Of a DNA stretch of 64,000 nucleotides, positions 62,592 to 64,000 are shown one piece after another; the first letter of the stretch is position 1, and each line of letters opens with the position of its first letter. The notes beneath the pieces were generated by a model. It saw only the letters and a list, made by a program, of their open reading frames with translations, made no database searches and was not told the DNA's origin. The stretch comes from Bradyrhizobium guangdongense. Lineage in GTDB: Bacteria > Pseudomonadota > Alphaproteobacteria > Rhizobiales > Xanthobacteraceae. The DNA lies in assembly GCF_004114975.1 (NCBI RefSeq), contig NZ_CP030051.1:4092001-4156000 (forward strand), read 5' to 3'. Made by a program: the position numbers and the translations under genes.

Positions 62592-64000
62592 ACGTCCACG
62601 TGAACGTCCCCGGCGAAACCACGGCGGTGCCGCTGCTCCAGTTGCGAGGCATCAGCAAGGAGTTTCCGGGGGTCAAGGCGCTCGACGACGTGTCCTTTGC
62701 GCTCTACCCCGGCGAAGTGCACATGTTGTTAGGTGAGAACGGCGCCGGCAAGTCCAGCCTGATGAAGGTTCTGTGCGGCGCCTACAGCGCCGATGCCGGC
62801 GAGTTCTTCTACAAGGGCGAGAAGGTCACCATTGCATCCACGGCGGACGCGCAGAAGCTCGGCATTGCCGTGATCTTCCAGGAGTTCTCCCTGGTCCCCT
62901 ATCTCGACATCGCCCAGAACATCTTCCTGGGACGCGAGCCGAAGGGCCGTGTTCCAGGCACGATCGACCGCCGCAAGATCCTGACCGACGCCAAGCGGCT
63001 GCTCGACACGATCGGCTTCGACATCGATCCGTCCATCATCGTCAACACGCTCGGCGTCGCCCAGCAGCAGATGGTCGAGATCGCCAAGGCCATCAGCCAG
63101 AACGCGCGCATCCTGGTCATGGACGAGCCGACAGCCGCGCTCTCCGACCGCGAGACCGAGCTGTTGTTCGCACTGATCGCCCGGCTGAAAGCCGACGGCG
63201 TCTCCATCGTCTACATCTCGCACCGCATGGCTGAGGTATTCGCACTCGGCGATCGCATCACGGTCCTGCGCGACGGCCGCCGCATCGACGGCGTCAAGCC
63301 GGCCGACGTCACCCCTGACCAGCTCGTCCGCATGATGGTTGGCCGCACCGTCGACATGACCTACCCGCGCAATTTCGCCGGCAGGCCCGGCGAGGTGCTG
63401 CTCGAGGTCAAGGGCCTGAGCGCGCCGAGCGGCATTTCCGACATCAACATCGAAGTGCGCCGCGGCGAGATCGTCGGCCTCTGCGGCTTGGTCGGGTCCG
63501 GGCGCACTGAAGTCGCGCGCGCGATCTTCGGCGCCGATCCGGTAGCCTCGGGGGAGATCGTGTTCGACGGCAAGCCGATCTCGGGCGAGCCTGATATCGC
63601 CGCCCGCCGCGGCATCGCGCTGATCCCGGAAAGCCGCAAGAGCGAGGGCCTCGCCCTGCTGCGTTCGGTCGGCGACAATCTCGTGGTCTCGGCGTTACGA
63701 AAGCTGTTCCCAAGCGGGTTGTTCGATCCGCGCAGCAGCCAGCGCACCGCCGACGGCCTGATCCGGCAGCTCCGCATCGCCACCCCGAGCGCGCGGCAGA
63801 TGGTGGGCCTGTTGTCGGGCGGCAACCAGCAGAAGGTCGTGATCGGCAAATGGCTGGCGGCTGGGGCAAAACTCTTCATCTTCGATGAGCCGACCCGCGG
63901 GATCGATGTCGGCGCCAAGTCGGAGATCTTCGCGCTGATCGACCGGCTGGTCGCCGAAGGCGCGGCTGCGCTGATGATCTCCTCCGAGCAGGTCGAGATC
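62588..64000 (+). CDS. Sugar-type ABC importer ATPase (RbsA/MglA-like), cut by window edge
   Basis: 471 codons are visible. Two ABC modules: the first with Walker A LLGENGAGKSSLMK, a degenerate signature (TLGVAQQQMVEIAKAI) and Walker B ILVMDEPTAAL; the second with the atypical GLVGSGRTEVARAIF, signature LLSGGNQQKVVIGKWL and LFIFDEPTRGID. This tandem layout with a weak first signature is typical of CUT2 importers of pentoses and similar compounds. In the catabolic cluster it probably imports the aromatic or glycosidic substrate; permease and binding-protein genes are expected beyond 64000. Confidence 0.93.
   Translation, partial: MNVHVNVPGETTAVPLLQLRGISKEFPGVKALDDVSFALYPGEVHMLLGENGAGKSSLMKVLCGAYSADAGEFFYKGEKVTIASTADAQKLGIAVIFQEFSLVPYLDIAQNIFLGREPKGRVPGTIDRRKILTDAKRLLDTIGFDIDPSIIVNTLGVAQQQMVEIAKAISQNARILVMDEPTAALSDRETELLFALIARLKADGVSIVYISHRMAEVFALGDRITVLRDGRRIDGVKPADVTPDQLVRMMVGRTVDMTYPRNFAGRPGEVLLEVKGLSAPSGISDINIEVRRGEIVGLCGLVGSGRTEVARAIFGADPVASGEIVFDGKPISGEPDIAARRGIALIPESRKSEGLALLRSVGDNLVVSALRKLFPSGLFDPRSSQRTADGLIRQLRIATPSARQMVGLLSGGNQQKVVIGKWLAAGAKLFIFDEPTRGIDVGAKSEIFALIDRLVAEGAAALMISSEQVEI

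Noticed and set aside
1..64000. CRISPR arrays, insertion sequences, rRNA genes
   Set aside because: No evenly spaced short direct repeats outside coding regions, no transposase or integrase frame with terminal repeats, and no rRNA sequence were seen.

Overview
The window is GC-rich alphaproteobacterial chromosome, most likely Bradyrhizobium or a close relative. The evidence is a ndvC-ndvD-ndvB type cluster for cyclic beta-(1,3)/(1,6)-glucan, a one-step phosphatidylcholine synthase (Pcs), a NasST nitrate regulator pair, several small proteins of bradyrhizobial type, and palindromic intergenic repeats (GTCATTGCGAG..., GTGGATGGCCGGGACAAGC...). This assignment rests on family recognition, not on a database search.

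Layout: 1-950 nasS (cut by the edge) and nasT. 1062-4328 rimO, a YezG-like protein and an Mpo1-like membrane protein. 4344-5790 argD behind a candidate arginine-rich leader-peptide attenuator. 5902-9735 a quinone oxidoreductase, a TerC-family protein, pcs and a UbiH-type hydroxylase. 9752-12050 an AEC transporter, hspQ and an IalB-family protein. 12311-17002 a YejA-like peptide-binding protein, a degenerate AMP-binding protein and a degenerate receiver/GGDEF-like protein. 17029-23334 two repeat elements and the DNA-repair group mfd-sdhE / recG. 23331-26065 two NAD(P)-binding reductases and a DUF502 protein. 26155-32105 glmS and glmU, which feed UDP-GlcNAc synthesis, separated by accessory genes including a Wzy-like polymerase. 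32285-39474 two hypothetical membrane proteins and the ndv cluster. 39806-39881 tRNA-Lys(UUU).

From 40110 to 53534 lies an accessory stretch: a paralogue of the protein encoded beside the Wzy-like gene, a 53-residue ORF, and a roughly 4,000-residue VCBS/cadherin/RTX adhesin-like gene. The adhesin carries an apparent one-base frameshift after its first VCBS repeat, and its RTX half is duplicated inside the gene. 53658-55504 holds four small hypothetical genes.

55516-64000 is a catabolic cluster: a LysR regulator facing a Dabb protein, maleylacetate reductase, an amidohydrolase, a HIBADH-type dehydrogenase, a hydroxyquinol-1,2-dioxygenase-type enzyme, a GlcD-type FAD oxidase, and the ATPase of a sugar-type ABC importer cut by the right edge. 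Together they suggest uptake and breakdown of an aromatic or N-containing ring compound through hydroxyquinol and maleylacetate to 3-oxoadipate.

The observations most worth testing are the argD leader/attenuator, the frameshift and internal duplication in the giant adhesin, the apparent ATT start of ndvC, and the paralogous pair of small membrane proteins at 29758 and 40110.
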